This document shows, in pieces, positions 18,172-27,722 of a stretch of DNA of 64,000 nucleotides (positions within the stretch are counted from its first letter, which is position 1; each line of letters begins with the position of its first letter). The notes beneath the pieces are model-generated. The model worked only from the letters and a program-made list of their open reading frames with translations, made no database searches and was not told the origin of the DNA. This DNA is from Postechiella sp039985655 (GTDB lineage Bacteria; Bacteroidota; Bacteroidia; Flavobacteriales; Flavobacteriaceae), in the NCBI GenBank assembly GCA_039985655.1, contig JBDWSF010000024.1, positions 62,001-126,000 on the forward strand. The letters are read 5' to 3'. The position numbers and the translations under genes are program-made.

Positions 18172-18858
18172 ATGAAATATATATATTCTCTAATATTCAT
18201 TGTAATATCCGCTTTGAATATTTATGCACAAAAAATCGAAGTTTTTACAGATTTTAATTTAGGATTAATTTCGCATCAACCTTTAAAAACTTTTCATGAG
18301 GGATTAGCTGAAGAAATTCCATTCAACAACGTTAAAACCACTGATAATTATAAATTTAATTACGGGTTTTCTGTTGGTTTCAAAGTAAATAGAATTAAAA
18401 CATCTTTTTTTTATCAGAATAAAGTTACTGGAGCGAAATCATCTACAGCAGATTTTTCAGGTTATATTAGATTAACAGATGAGTTGAAAGCTTCTACATT
18501 TGGCGCAATTTATGAATTTGATATTCAGGAATTTAATAAAGGCTCTCTTTCTTTTGGAGTTAAGGGCTTAATTACTAGTTCAGAATTAATCGTAAAAAGC
18601 GAAAGTGAAATTTCTAATTCTATTGAAAATAGCATTTTAAATTTTAAATCTATAGATTTTGGAACTGGTGCAATACTAATTTACAGATATCCTATTAAAA
18701 CTATAACCTTAAGAGCTATTTTAGGGGCTGATTTCTATTTAGGAGGAAAATTAAAGTTTGAAGAAATTAAGGATGCACATTTATTAGATAGCAAAGGAAA
18801 TAAAGTAACCACGGGATGGTCTGGTCTAAATCTTGGTGTTGGAATTTCTATTCCTTAA
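18172..18858 (+). CDS. Outer-membrane beta-barrel-like protein
   Basis: A 228-residue exported protein with a signal peptide ending at IYAQ (residue 19). The mature part is a series of alternating amphipathic strands typical of an 8-stranded barrel (GFSVGFKVNRIKTSFFYQN, GSLSFGVKGLITSSELIV, FGTGAILIYRYPIKTITLRA, LNLGVGISIP at the C-terminus). The last strand does not end in the classical aromatic residue. It follows the lipoprotein gene by 9 bases and must be co-transcribed with it. A structured repeat begins 25 bases after its stop. Confidence 0.7.
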   Translation: MKYIYSLIFIVISALNIYAQKIEVFTDFNLGLISHQPLKTFHEGLAEEIPFNNVKTTDNYKFNYGFSVGFKVNRIKTSFFYQNKVTGAKSSTADFSGYIRLTDELKASTFGAIYEFDIQEFNKGSLSFGVKGLITSSELIVKSESEISNSIENSILNFKSIDFGTGAILIYRYPIKTITLRAILGADFYLGGKLKFEEIKDAHLLDSKGNKVTTGWSGLNLGVGISIP

Positions 18859-18882
18859 TGGCACAGTAATCAGTTCGACTTT

Positions 18883-19023
18883 GCGTTAAGGATTAAACGG
18901 CATGTTTGAGCTTCCCGACTTTTTTGAGGAAACGAGTAATGAAATATTTATATTCATAAGTTCTTTAATTTAAAAATATAAACCCACGAATAAAGCCCGA
19001 CCTTTTTTTTCGAGGTAATGCCT
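18883..19023 (+). ncRNA. Flavo-1-like structured repeat, copy 1 (with internal insertion)
   Basis: Starts with GCGTTAAGGATTAAACGG and ends with AAAGCCCGACC, a short hairpin and GAGGTAATGCC; the ends pair (GCGTTA with TAATGC using G-U). Between the GAGTAATGAA block and the AAAGCCCGACC block there are about 50 extra AT-rich bases compared with copy 2 (23495-23610). The family resembles the Flavo-1 RNA motif as remembered; this was not verified by a covariance search. It lies between convergent genes and touches the stop codon of rluD. Confidence 0.55.
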
Positions 19024-20063
19024 TAATTATTTAATTCTTGATGTTTAGAATACTTTTTCCATTTCTCGATACATTCTTGCATATCTTCTGGAATCTCGGT
19101 ATCGAATCGCATAAACTCTTCCGTTTTAGGATGTACGAAACCTAGTGTTTTGGCGTGTAGTGCTTGTCTAGATAACACTTTAAAACAGTTATCTACAAAT
19201 TGCTTGTATTTGGTAAAGGTTGTGCCTTTTAAAATGCGCTCGCCTCCGTAACGTTCGTCGTTAAAAAGGGTATGCCCAATATGTTTCATATGCACACGGA
19301 TTTGGTGTGTACGACCTGTTTCTAATTTACAAGACACTAGGGTTACGTAGCCTAAACGCTCCAAAACTTTATAGTGCGTTACGGCTGGCTTACCTTGATC
19401 TTCTTGATCGTCTATAAACACGGTATTTTGTAGTCTGTTTTTTGGGTGGCGCCCTATATTACCTTTAACAGTTCCTTCTTCACCTTCAACATTACCCCAA
19501 ACAATGGCTACATACTCGCGTTCGCTCGTTTTATTTGCAAATTGAGCCGACAAATGTGCCATAGCTTCTTCGGTTTTTGCAACCACTAAAAGTCCGCTAG
19601 TATCTTTGTCTATTCGATGTACCAATCCTGGGCGATCACTAGAATTATTAGGTAAATTATCGAATCTATGAATTAAGGCATTTATTAAAGTACCCGAGTA
19701 ATTTCCGTGTCCCGGATGCACAACCATTCCTGGTGCCTTATTTACAACTAGAAGCTCATCATCCTCATAAACCACATCGATATCGATATCTTCACCAACC
19801 AATAAATTCTCGAATGGTGGGTGTGCAAACAAAACGCGAATAACATCGAATGGTTTTACTTTATAATTAGATTTTACGGCAATATCGTTTACAAATATAC
19901 TGCCATCTTTTGCTGCCGCTTGTATTTTACTACGCGTCGCATTCTCTACAAAATTCATTAAATACTTATCTATACGCAACGGTGTTTGTCCTTTATCTAC
20001 CGTAAAAGAATGGTGCTCATAAAGGTTATCCTCATTAGGTAATTGTGGCGTATAGTCATTCAT
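19023..20063 (-). CDS. rluD: 23S rRNA pseudouridine synthase, RluD-type
   Basis: A 346-residue RluA-family enzyme. An S4 RNA-binding domain comes first (LRIDKYLMNFVENATRSKIQ, about residues 28-90), then the catalytic domain with the Asp in LVHRIDKDTSGLLVVAKT near residue 150 and the conserved GRTHQIRVHMKHIGH near residue 255. It converts uridines to pseudouridine in helix 69 of 23S rRNA if truly RluD; an RluC-like specificity cannot be ruled out from motifs. The gene follows the PASTA gene by about 57 bases but has its own likely promoter at 20107-20114. A C-terminal tail after residue 310 is typical of flavobacterial versions. Confidence 0.9.
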   Translation of the reverse strand: MNDYTPQLPNEDNLYEHHSFTVDKGQTPLRIDKYLMNFVENATRSKIQAAAKDGSIFVNDIAVKSNYKVKPFDVIRVLFAHPPFENLLVGEDIDIDVVYEDDELLVVNKAPGMVVHPGHGNYSGTLINALIHRFDNLPNNSSDRPGLVHRIDKDTSGLLVVAKTEEAMAHLSAQFANKTSEREYVAIVWGNVEGEEGTVKGNIGRHPKNRLQNTVFIDDQEDQGKPAVTHYKVLERLGYVTLVSCKLETGRTHQIRVHMKHIGHTLFNDERYGGERILKGTTFTKYKQFVDNCFKVLSRQALHAKTLGFVHPKTEEFMRFDTEIPEDMQECIEKWKKYSKHQELNN

Positions 20064-20106
20064 GATTTCGTGAATTATTTGGTGTTAACGTGCTCTATAT
20101 TTTTTG

Positions 20107-20114
20107 CAAATATA
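20107..20114 (-). promoter_or_regulatory. Possible rluD promoter (-7 box)
   Basis: On the minus strand TATATTTG fits TAnnTTTG, 44 bases before the rluD start codon. No clear -33 box was found. Confidence 0.35.
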
Positions 20115-20119
20115 ACCCG

Positions 20120-20674
20120 TTATGGTCTATTACCGTTACCAAGTACTAAATCTATTTTAGAGGTTTTAGAAAGTTTCCTTTTTGGTTGGATTTCTTTGCC
20201 TTTATAAATCATTTTTAGCACAATATCTTTACCAATATTATCGACATATGTAAGTTTACCGACTTTAAAACCTAAAGCCTCTAGCGTTGGTTTTGCTTGT
20301 CGTAATGTGCGTTCTCTTAAATTTGGAACGAGTATTTTTCTATATCCCGACGGGTTTAAGGTCAAGTATATTTTTCGATCTTCTTTTACTTTGGTTCCTA
20401 CAGGTGGATCTTGTTCGATAACCGAAAATTTTGGGTAATCTGGATTAAAGTTTGCAGAATCTTGAATTTGCATGACCAAATTATTTTCATTTAGCTCCAT
20501 TTCTGCAACATTAATAGATTTTCCTTTCAGATTTGGCACGGTTTCAAAATCTCCGTGATTAGTCGTTACTTTTAACCATTTTAATAAAATAAAGCAGAAT
20601 ATTACCAAAGCCACTACAGCCAATACTAATTGCTTTAAAAATGTTTTACTAATTAGAAATTTAAAAATGCTCAT
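20120..20674 (-). CDS. PASTA domain membrane protein
   Basis: A 184-residue bitopic protein: a short cytoplasmic tail, one membrane helix (residues about 14-31, FCFILLKW at its end) and two periplasmic PASTA domains (TVPNLKGKSINVAEMELN from residue 43 and VPNLRERTLRQAKPTLEALG from residue 115). PASTA domains bind muropeptides or other cell-wall fragments in penicillin-binding proteins and Ser/Thr kinases; here no kinase or transpeptidase domain is attached. Its position divergent from ddl, a peptidoglycan precursor gene, supports a cell-wall link. The precise role is unknown. Confidence 0.85.
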   Translation of the reverse strand: MSIFKFLISKTFLKQLVLAVVALVIFCFILLKWLKVTTNHGDFETVPNLKGKSINVAEMELNENNLVMQIQDSANFNPDYPKFSVIEQDPPVGTKVKEDRKIYLTLNPSGYRKILVPNLRERTLRQAKPTLEALGFKVGKLTYVDNIGKDIVLKMIYKGKEIQPKRKLSKTSKIDLVLGNGNRP

Positions 20675-20694
20675 GAATGTTTTTTTCTATTAGG

Positions 20695-20702
20695 CAAATA
20701 TA
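20695..20702 (-). promoter_or_regulatory. Possible promoter of the PASTA gene (-7 box)
   Basis: TATATTTG on the minus strand lies 21 bases before the ATG and matches TAnnTTTG. The leader would be only about 15 bases. No -33 box is evident. Confidence 0.35.
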
Positions 20703-20844
20703 TAAAAACAGAACTGCTTTTTATTTTACAATTTATATGATATTTTAGCTTAACTAATAATAAGTACGTTTTATTGCTTGTTTTAGACTTACAGATTTTA
20801 AATATTAGTGTTTTCGCTTTCGCGGAAATAATAAGAACATCAAG

Positions 20845-21819
20845 ATGGAAAAGAATATTGCTATTATTATGGGTGGGTATTCCAGCGAATACAAAATCTC
20901 TTTAAAAAGCGGAAACGTGGTTTTTGATACGTTAGATAAAACGAAGTACAATAGCTATCGCATTCATATTTTTAAAGATAAATGGGTGTATGTTGATGCT
21001 AATGATGCGGAATTCCCCGTTGATAAAAATGATTTTTCGATTGATATTGATGGACAAACCATAACATTCGATTGTGTTTTTAACGCTATTCATGGCTCGC
21101 CTGGAGAAGACGGATTTATGCAAGGTTATCTCGATTTATTAAGTATTCCGCAAACGAGTTGCGACATGTATCAAGCGGCTATAACCTTTAATAAACGCGA
21201 TTGCTTAAGTGTTTTAAAGCCGTACGGTATTAAAACGGCCGAATCGTTTTTTCTTAATTTAGGTGATGTTATTGATGAAGATGCTATTATAGAAAAAGTA
21301 GGTTTACCGTGTTTTGTTAAAGCCAATAAGGCTGGGAGTAGTTTTGGTGTATCGAAAGCACATAAAAGTGACGATTTAAAAACCGCCATTGATGTCGCTT
21401 TCAAAGAAGATGACGAAATTATTATTGAATCGTTTTTAGATGGTACGGAAGTTTCAGTTGGAGTTATAACTTATAAAGGCGAAACCAAAGTGTTGCCGAT
21501 TACAGAAATTGTTAGTGAAAATGATTTTTTCGATTACGAAGCAAAATATTTAGGGAAATCTCAAGAAATAACACCTGCGCGTTTAACGACAGATCAAGAA
21601 CATAAAGTAAATGCGATTGCAAAAAAGGTTTACGAGGTCTTGAAAATGAAAGGCTTTAGTAGAAGTGAATATATTTTTAAAGATGGAGAACCCCATTTAT
21701 TGGAAGTCAATACAATTCCTGGGTTAACACTTGAAAGCATATTACCGCAACAGGCTGCTGCTGCAAATATTTCTTTACCAGATTTGTTTGGTAATGCTAT
21801 TGAGGAGGCTTTGAAATAA
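20845..21819 (+). CDS. ddl: D-alanine--D-alanine ligase
   Basis: A 324-residue ATP-grasp enzyme that joins two D-alanines in the cytoplasm for the peptidoglycan stem. Visible motifs are AIHGSPGEDGFMQGYLD near residue 82, FVKANKAGSSFGVSK (residues about 156-170), the substrate loop around RSEYIFKDGEPHLLEVNT near residue 275 with the metal ligands, and NTIPGLT just after. Length is normal for Ddl. The N-terminal EKNIAIIMGGYSSEYKISL fits the family, so ATG at 20845 is accepted. It is divergent from the PASTA gene and leads a run with a zinc-ribbon gene and coaD. Confidence 0.96.
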   Translation: MEKNIAIIMGGYSSEYKISLKSGNVVFDTLDKTKYNSYRIHIFKDKWVYVDANDAEFPVDKNDFSIDIDGQTITFDCVFNAIHGSPGEDGFMQGYLDLLSIPQTSCDMYQAAITFNKRDCLSVLKPYGIKTAESFFLNLGDVIDEDAIIEKVGLPCFVKANKAGSSFGVSKAHKSDDLKTAIDVAFKEDDEIIIESFLDGTEVSVGVITYKGETKVLPITEIVSENDFFDYEAKYLGKSQEITPARLTTDQEHKVNAIAKKVYEVLKMKGFSRSEYIFKDGEPHLLEVNTIPGLTLESILPQQAAAANISLPDLFGNAIEEALK

Positions 21820-21847
21820 TTTTCTGATAAACAATGTGTTATTTAGT

Positions 21848-21855
21848 TATATTTG
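21848..21855 (+). promoter_or_regulatory. Possible promoter of the zinc-ribbon gene (-7 box)
   Basis: TATATTTG matches TAnnTTTG 24 bases before the ATG at 21879. No convincing -33 box is present. Confidence 0.35.
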
Positions 21856-21878
21856 AGAATAAACTTAACTAATTATTT

Positions 21879-22481
21879 ATGATTTTTTACGGCACCAATT
21901 CTTCAAGATTAAAAGACGGACAACTTAATAATGTAACTTGTCCGAATTGCGAAAACCAAACGTCTATGACTTATGGTGTGTTTGGTAAATACTTTTACTT
22001 GTATTGGATTCCTATTTTTCCTATCGGAAAAACGAATGTTTTAGAGTGTAATTCTTGTAAAAAAACATTTAAGCTAGAAGAACTCTCCCAACAAATCAAA
22101 CAAAAATTTGAATTAGAAAAACATAGCGGTATTCCTTTTTTACATTTTAGCGGATTAGCGATAATAGCATGTATCGTAGCTTACTTTAGTTATTCAAGTT
22201 CAAAACATAAAGAGCTCGAAGCTGTATACGTAAAAGAACCTGCAATTGGAGATGTATATTCTATGGAAACTGAAAGTGCAGGACACTATACGTCTATGCG
22301 CGTTAGCGATATTACTCAAGACAGCATCTTTGTCTTGTTTAATGATTATGAAATTGATAAGAAAACTGGTATTGATCAAATTGACAAAAACGAAAATTAT
22401 ACAGAACTAAAAGACGGGTATACTAAAGAAGAAATTATATCTTTATATGATGACAAAATCATTTATGCTATTAAACGATAA
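21879..22481 (+). CDS. Zinc-ribbon membrane protein of unknown function
   Basis: A 200-residue protein whose N-terminal part holds two CxxC knuckles, CPNCEN near residue 22 and CNSCKK near residue 60, which should bind one zinc ion as a rubredoxin-like ribbon. A membrane helix follows at about residues 88-106 (FLHFSGLAIIACIVAYFSY), then a C-terminal soluble region of roughly 90 residues that looks like a small beta domain (GDVYSMETESAGHYTSMRV). Similar proteins are common in flavobacteria without assigned function. It sits between ddl and coaD, 26 bases before the latter. Confidence 0.7.
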   Translation: MIFYGTNSSRLKDGQLNNVTCPNCENQTSMTYGVFGKYFYLYWIPIFPIGKTNVLECNSCKKTFKLEELSQQIKQKFELEKHSGIPFLHFSGLAIIACIVAYFSYSSSKHKELEAVYVKEPAIGDVYSMETESAGHYTSMRVSDITQDSIFVLFNDYEIDKKTGIDQIDKNENYTELKDGYTKEEIISLYDDKIIYAIKR

Positions 22482-22507
22482 TTAAAAAGCTAAATAAAAC
22501 CAAACCC

Positions 22508-22963
22508 ATGAAACGAGCTATATTCCCAGGATCTTTCGATCCGCTAACATTAGGACATTACGATATAATAAAACGTGGTGTTACGCTTTTTGATGAAATT
22601 ATTGTAGCCATTGGTGTTAATAGTTCAAAAAAATACATGTTTAGTTTAGAGGAACGTAAACAATTTATTGAAGATGCTTTTAAAGATGAGCCTAAAGTAA
22701 CGGTAGTCACTTATAAAGGTTTAACTGTAGATTTCTGTAAAGACATTGATGTTGAATTTATTTTAAGAGGATTGAGAAATCCTGCCGATTTTGAATTTGA
22801 AAAAGCCATTGCTCATACCAATAGAGATCTCGCTCCCATTGAAACTGTTTTCCTTTTAACTGCTGCTAGTACGTCTTATATCGCATCGTCTATTGTTCGT
22901 GATGTTATTCGAAATAATGGTGATTATACGAAGTTGGTTCCCGATAGTGTTAGAGTGAAATAA
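22508..22963 (+). CDS. coaD: Phosphopantetheine adenylyltransferase
   Basis: A 151-residue nucleotidyltransferase that adenylates 4'-phosphopantetheine in the penultimate step of coenzyme A synthesis. The HxGH-type motif is present as FPGSFDPLTLGHYDII (residues 6-21; TLGH), and the C-terminal ISSS-type motif as TSYIASSIVRDV near residues 122-133. RGLRNPADFEFE is the typical phosphopantetheine-site block. Length is slightly below the E. coli enzyme (159) and normal for Bacteroidota. The next gene starts 17 bases after the stop. Confidence 0.96.
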   Translation: MKRAIFPGSFDPLTLGHYDIIKRGVTLFDEIIVAIGVNSSKKYMFSLEERKQFIEDAFKDEPKVTVVTYKGLTVDFCKDIDVEFILRGLRNPADFEFEKAIAHTNRDLAPIETVFLLTAASTSYIASSIVRDVIRNNGDYTKLVPDSVRVK

Positions 22964-22980
22964 ACCCTAATTATAATCGA

Positions 22981-23418
22981 TTGAAAACAGAAAGCAAATT
23001 AACAATAAAAACAGACCTAAGAGTTGAAAACGTTTTCAATAATTATCCCAATGGTATTCGAGAAAAAATAGAAGAACTTCGTGAACTTATTATAAAAACA
23101 GCTTCGGAAATTGAAACTATAAAAAACCTTGAAGAAACATTAAAATGGGGAGAACCGAGTTACTTAACTAAAAAAGGAAGTACCATTAGAATTGATTGGA
23201 AAAAAGGAAACCCTGAACAATACGGGATGTATTTTCAGTGTTCGAGTGCGTTAGTTGCGACTTTTAAAATTGTTTACAAACACACTTTTAAGTTTGAAGG
23301 AAACCGTGCTATTGTTTTTTCTATAAATGATGATATTCCTATAACAGAACTAAAACAGTGCATTACTGCTGGTTTAACGTATCATTCTGTTAAACACTTA
23401 CCTTTACTTGGGCTTTGA
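22981..23418 (+). CDS. DUF1801 domain protein
   Basis: A 145-residue soluble protein with the YdhG-like/DUF1801 fold: YPNGIREKIEELRELIIKTA (helices), LKWGEPSYLTKKGSTIRIDW (the conserved WGxPxY strand pair) and a C-terminal helix ending SVKHLPLLGL. The fold resembles small alpha-beta proteins of unknown activity, sometimes called iron chaperone-like because of similarity to frataxin; that function is not established here. The start is TTG at 22981; there is no nearby ATG. A perfect 16-bp palindrome, TTGAAAACGTTTTCAA, lies inside the coding sequence at 23024-23039. Confidence 0.8.
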   Translation: MKTESKLTIKTDLRVENVFNNYPNGIREKIEELRELIIKTASEIETIKNLEETLKWGEPSYLTKKGSTIRIDWKKGNPEQYGMYFQCSSALVATFKIVYKHTFKFEGNRAIVFSINDDIPITELKQCITAGLTYHSVKHLPLLGL

Positions 23419-23494
23419 TTTTTGACACGGATTGCACAGATTTTCACGGATGCCTAATTGACTGCAGATTGATTACTGAACACTGTGGGCTTTT

Positions 23495-23610
23495 GCGTTA
23501 GGGATTGAACGGTTCGACTGCGCTCACCGCAGGCTAAATGTTTGAGCTCCCCGACTTTTTAGGAGGGAGCGAGTAGTGAAAGCCCGACCCCCTTTTTCGG
23601 GGTAACGCCC
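23495..23610 (+). ncRNA. Flavo-1-like structured repeat, copy 2
   Basis: The best-preserved copy: GCGTTAGGGATTGAACGG at the start, paired with TAACGCCC at the end; an inner GCTCCC/GGGAGC hairpin; GTGAAAGCCCGACC; and a terminal CCCC/GGGG hairpin. A 23-base word beginning TTCGACTGCGCTCA (23513-23535) is inserted into the first loop relative to copy 1. It lies between the convergent DUF1801 and sulP genes and could act as a terminator or small RNA. Family assignment is from memory of the consensus. Confidence 0.6.
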
Positions 23611-23624
23611 AAATTATAAAACAA

Positions 23625-25238
<1,614 letters not shown>

Positions 25239-25257
25239 GATTCATTTTTTGAAGCTG

Positions 25258-25287
25258 CAAATTTACGCTTAATATATTGGCGTGCAA
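25258..25287 (-). promoter_or_regulatory. Promoter of the sulP gene
   Basis: On the minus strand TTG (complement of 25285-25287), a 19-base spacer and TAAATTTG (complement of 25258-25265) match the flavobacterial promoter well. Transcription would begin near 25251, giving a leader of about 12 bases. Confidence 0.6.
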
Positions 25288-25326
25288 GTAGAAGTATTAT
25301 AATTTAAGAATAATCATAGTAAAACA

Positions 25327-25731
25327 CTAGGAAACCTCTTTTTTAGATCTGAGCAACCATCCTAAAGCATCTTCTCTTTCTCTAAATAATTTGATGTTCC
25401 AGTTATCAGTTCTATTAACATCGATCAACGTTTCTGTAGCCATTATGCCTCCTGCTCCTGTTATTAAAACAGCAAATTTTTCCAAACCTTTTATGTTTCC
25501 TATAACGCGCTGGGCATCAAAATCGTAGCAATACTGATGTTTTTTATTTATTAATATAGAAAAGGGAGCAACTAAATTATTAAGTAAAAAGTCGTGATAT
25601 TCGTCAACCTTTACTAAATTTATGACTTCACCTTCATTAACAATTACTTCTGCTAAATTTTCTTTAAGAATAGTGATTTCTCCAAAAGAAAGTTTATAAT
25701 TTTTCATACCTAACATTTTTTCGAGAGACAA
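25327..25731 (-). CDS. STAS/SpoIIAA-like protein of unknown function
   Basis: A 134-residue soluble protein with an alpha/beta pattern like STAS or SpoIIAA-like domains: a first strand pair (YKLSFGEITILKENLAEVIV), a central CYDFDAQRVIGNIKGLEK and a terminal helix with LFREREDALGWLL, which resembles the end of this fold (relatives carry a similar FxxxxxAxxWL). No phosphorylatable Ser in the classical anti-sigma-factor antagonist position is obvious. It precedes sulP on the same strand with an 88-base gap containing the sulP promoter, so it is probably a separate unit. The role is unknown. Confidence 0.6.
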   Translation of the reverse strand: MSLEKMLGMKNYKLSFGEITILKENLAEVIVNEGEVINLVKVDEYHDFLLNNLVAPFSILINKKHQYCYDFDAQRVIGNIKGLEKFAVLITGAGGIMATETLIDVNRTDNWNIKLFREREDALGWLLRSKKEVS

Positions 25732-25883
25732 TAAAAATTACAAATAACTCCTTGTTATTTGGAGAGAATAGAAATTTACGTTGTGTTAAAAATCAATCGA
25801 ATATAGCTCTATTTTCTACTAAAAACAATACAAGAAAATAAAAAACTAGACGTTTTTAACTAAAAATATTAATAACCAGTAAG

Positions 25884-26465
25884 TTAAATGAGTGATTTAA
25901 TATTTGCATAAGAGTTTTTTAAAGCCTTTTTGGTCTTCTTTTCGTTAAGCCATTTAACTTTAGTTATGCCTTCGTCTTCTTGAGGGTATAGTTTTCCCGA
26001 AAAAGCGGTTTTCATTTCAAACCAATACGTAATCTTTATTTTATAACGACCGTTACGTTTAAATATATGGTAAGTGGTTTCAAGTGGTTTTACAATTTCT
26101 AATCCTGTAACACCAGTTTCTTCTTCAACTTCTCGAATAGCAGTAGTTTCTATATCTTCTTGACCTTCTACTTTTCCTTTTGGTAAATCCCATTTATCGT
26201 TTCTGTAAATAAATAGAATTTTACCTTTTTCGTTATATACCTTACCACCGCCAGCTATAACATTAGGTAACTTTTTTAAAAATTTCTTAAGTAATTTGTT
26301 TTCATTTTTATGTATTAATCGAGCTTCTTTTAACGATGTAGTATTTAGTTTTCTTATAACTTTAGCTAGAGTAACGTTTTTTAGTTTATAATTTTTAAAA
26401 TAGGTTTCCTTTTCTGTTAAGGTTGTTAAAACCATAGGCTTATCATTAACAAAGACTTTATACAT
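25884..26465 (-). CDS. NUDIX hydrolase domain protein
   Basis: A 193-residue protein with an N-terminal alpha/beta extension (about 65 residues) and a C-terminal NUDIX domain. The box is GKVEGQEDIETTAIREVEEE followed by TG, matching Gx5Ex7REUxEExGU, which binds magnesium for pyrophosphate-bond hydrolysis in nucleoside-diphosphate derivatives. The ATG at 26463-26465 gives MYKVFVNDKPMVL, a sensible start; the further-upstream ATG at 26517-26519 would add 18 residues of unlikely sequence. It is divergent from pyrE across about 130 bases. The substrate is not predictable. Confidence 0.87.
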   Translation of the reverse strand: MYKVFVNDKPMVLTTLTEKETYFKNYKLKNVTLAKVIRKLNTTSLKEARLIHKNENKLLKKFLKKLPNVIAGGGKVYNEKGKILFIYRNDKWDLPKGKVEGQEDIETTAIREVEEETGVTGLEIVKPLETTYHIFKRNGRYKIKITYWFEMKTAFSGKLYPQEDEGITKVKWLNEKKTKKALKNSYANIKSLI

Positions 26466-26585
26466 AAATAAGCAATACTTTAAATTAAGGTTTGGTAAAA
26501 ATATCATTTTTAAGTTCAAAATAACGATTGTTAAAAAAAATATTTTTATTCATTATCAACTGTTATGAAAAACTAAATTTATGTG

Positions 26586-26593
26586 TAATTTTG
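26586..26593 (+). promoter_or_regulatory. Possible pyrE promoter giving a leaderless message
   Basis: TAATTTTG at 26586-26593 matches TAnnTTTG and ends 4 bases before the pyrE ATG (26598). With the usual distance to the start site the message would begin at or next to the start codon. Confidence 0.4.
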
Positions 26594-26597
26594 TTAC

Positions 26598-27242
26598 ATG
26601 ATTTTTAATAAAGATACTGCCAAAAAAACTGCTGAAGTTTTATTACAAGTTAATGCTATAAAACTTAGCCCCAAAGACCCTTTTACATGGGCTTCTGGAT
26701 GGAAATCTCCAATTTATTGTGACAATCGTATTATTTTGTCTTTTCCTCCGATTCGAAATTATGTTCGAGAAACCATGGCTAAACAAATAGAACAACAATA
26801 CGGGAAACCAGATGTTATTGCTGGTGTGGCCACTGGAGCCATTGGTATTGGAATGCTTGTTGCCGAGTATTTGGGATTGCCTTTTATATATGTAAGACCA
26901 GACGCTAAAGGGCATGGTAGAAAAAACCAAATTGAAGGTTTTATTGAAAGCGGGCAGAACGTTGTCGTTGTTGAAGACTTAATTAGTACAGGAAAAAGTA
27001 GTCTTAATGCTGTAAGAGCTTTAAAAGAAGCGAATATTAAAGTAAAAGGAATGATTGCCATTTTTACTTACGGCTTTGATGTTGCTACTCAAAATTTCGA
27101 AAAGGAAGACATTCAGTTACAAACCTTAAGTAACTACGAAAGCTTATTGCAACAAGCTTTAGAAACGAATTACATTACCGAAAAAGAAATAGGAACTTTA
27201 TCTGAATGGAATTCGAACCCAGGTGAATGGAACGCTATTTGA
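26598..27242 (+). CDS. pyrE: Orotate phosphoribosyltransferase
   Basis: A 214-residue type I phosphoribosyltransferase that makes orotidine 5'-monophosphate from orotate and PRPP in de novo pyrimidine synthesis. The PRPP-binding motif VVVVEDLISTGKSSLNAV lies near residues 116-133; FTWASGWKSPIYCDNR near residue 25 and the flexible loop with KGHGRKNQIEG near residue 102 contain the catalytic Lys and His. Length is normal. It is followed 84 bases later by an SRPBCC protein gene, probably in one transcript, a neighbourhood seen in other flavobacteria. No attenuator was found upstream. Confidence 0.96.
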   Translation: MIFNKDTAKKTAEVLLQVNAIKLSPKDPFTWASGWKSPIYCDNRIILSFPPIRNYVRETMAKQIEQQYGKPDVIAGVATGAIGIGMLVAEYLGLPFIYVRPDAKGHGRKNQIEGFIESGQNVVVVEDLISTGKSSLNAVRALKEANIKVKGMIAIFTYGFDVATQNFEKEDIQLQTLSNYESLLQQALETNYITEKEIGTLSEWNSNPGEWNAI

Positions 27243-27326
27243 TATAAGAGGGTTACTGTACAGTTGTAAAGTCGTTTAGATATGCATGCAGCTTTACAAT
27301 TAACAGATAACAACAGATATACAATT

Positions 27327-27722
27327 ATGAATTTAGAATCACCAAAAATCAATATAGAAAAATCGTCTCAGGATATTTTTAACTTTTTATCAGACGTTAA
27401 AAATTTTGAAGGGTTAATGCCTGAAAACATTAGCAAATTTGAAGTTTTAGAAGATGATAAATTTCTTTTCGCATTAAAAGGGATGCCAGAAATTATTCTT
27501 AAAAAGAAAGAAGTTATTCCTCCCAATAAAATTGTTCTTGGTGCTGCAGGAGGTAAATTAGATTTTTCTTTAGTTGCAGAAATTAATGAAACCAATGAAA
27601 ACTCTAGTGATGTACAATTAAAATTTAGTGGAGATTTTAATCCTATGATGGCTATGATGATTAAAGGACCTATTGGAAAATTCATAGAAACTTTAGTAAC
27701 AAGTATTCCTAAAGCAATTTAA
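27327..27722 (+). CDS. SRPBCC (START-like) superfamily protein
   Basis: A 131-residue protein with the helix-grip fold of the SRPBCC superfamily: N-terminal strand and helix KSSQDIFNFLSDVKNFEGLM, a run of antiparallel strands (KFEVLEDDKFLFALKGMPE, KIVLGAAGGKLDFSLVAEI), and a long C-terminal helix (MIKGPIGKFIETLVTSIPKA). The fold usually makes a hydrophobic pocket for a lipid or polyketide; no specific ligand is indicated. ATG at 27327 is preferred over 27282 because the upstream residues are not protein-like. Its stop overlaps that of the convergent birA gene by a few bases. Confidence 0.8.
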   Translation: MNLESPKINIEKSSQDIFNFLSDVKNFEGLMPENISKFEVLEDDKFLFALKGMPEIILKKKEVIPPNKIVLGAAGGKLDFSLVAEINETNENSSDVQLKFSGDFNPMMAMMIKGPIGKFIETLVTSIPKAI

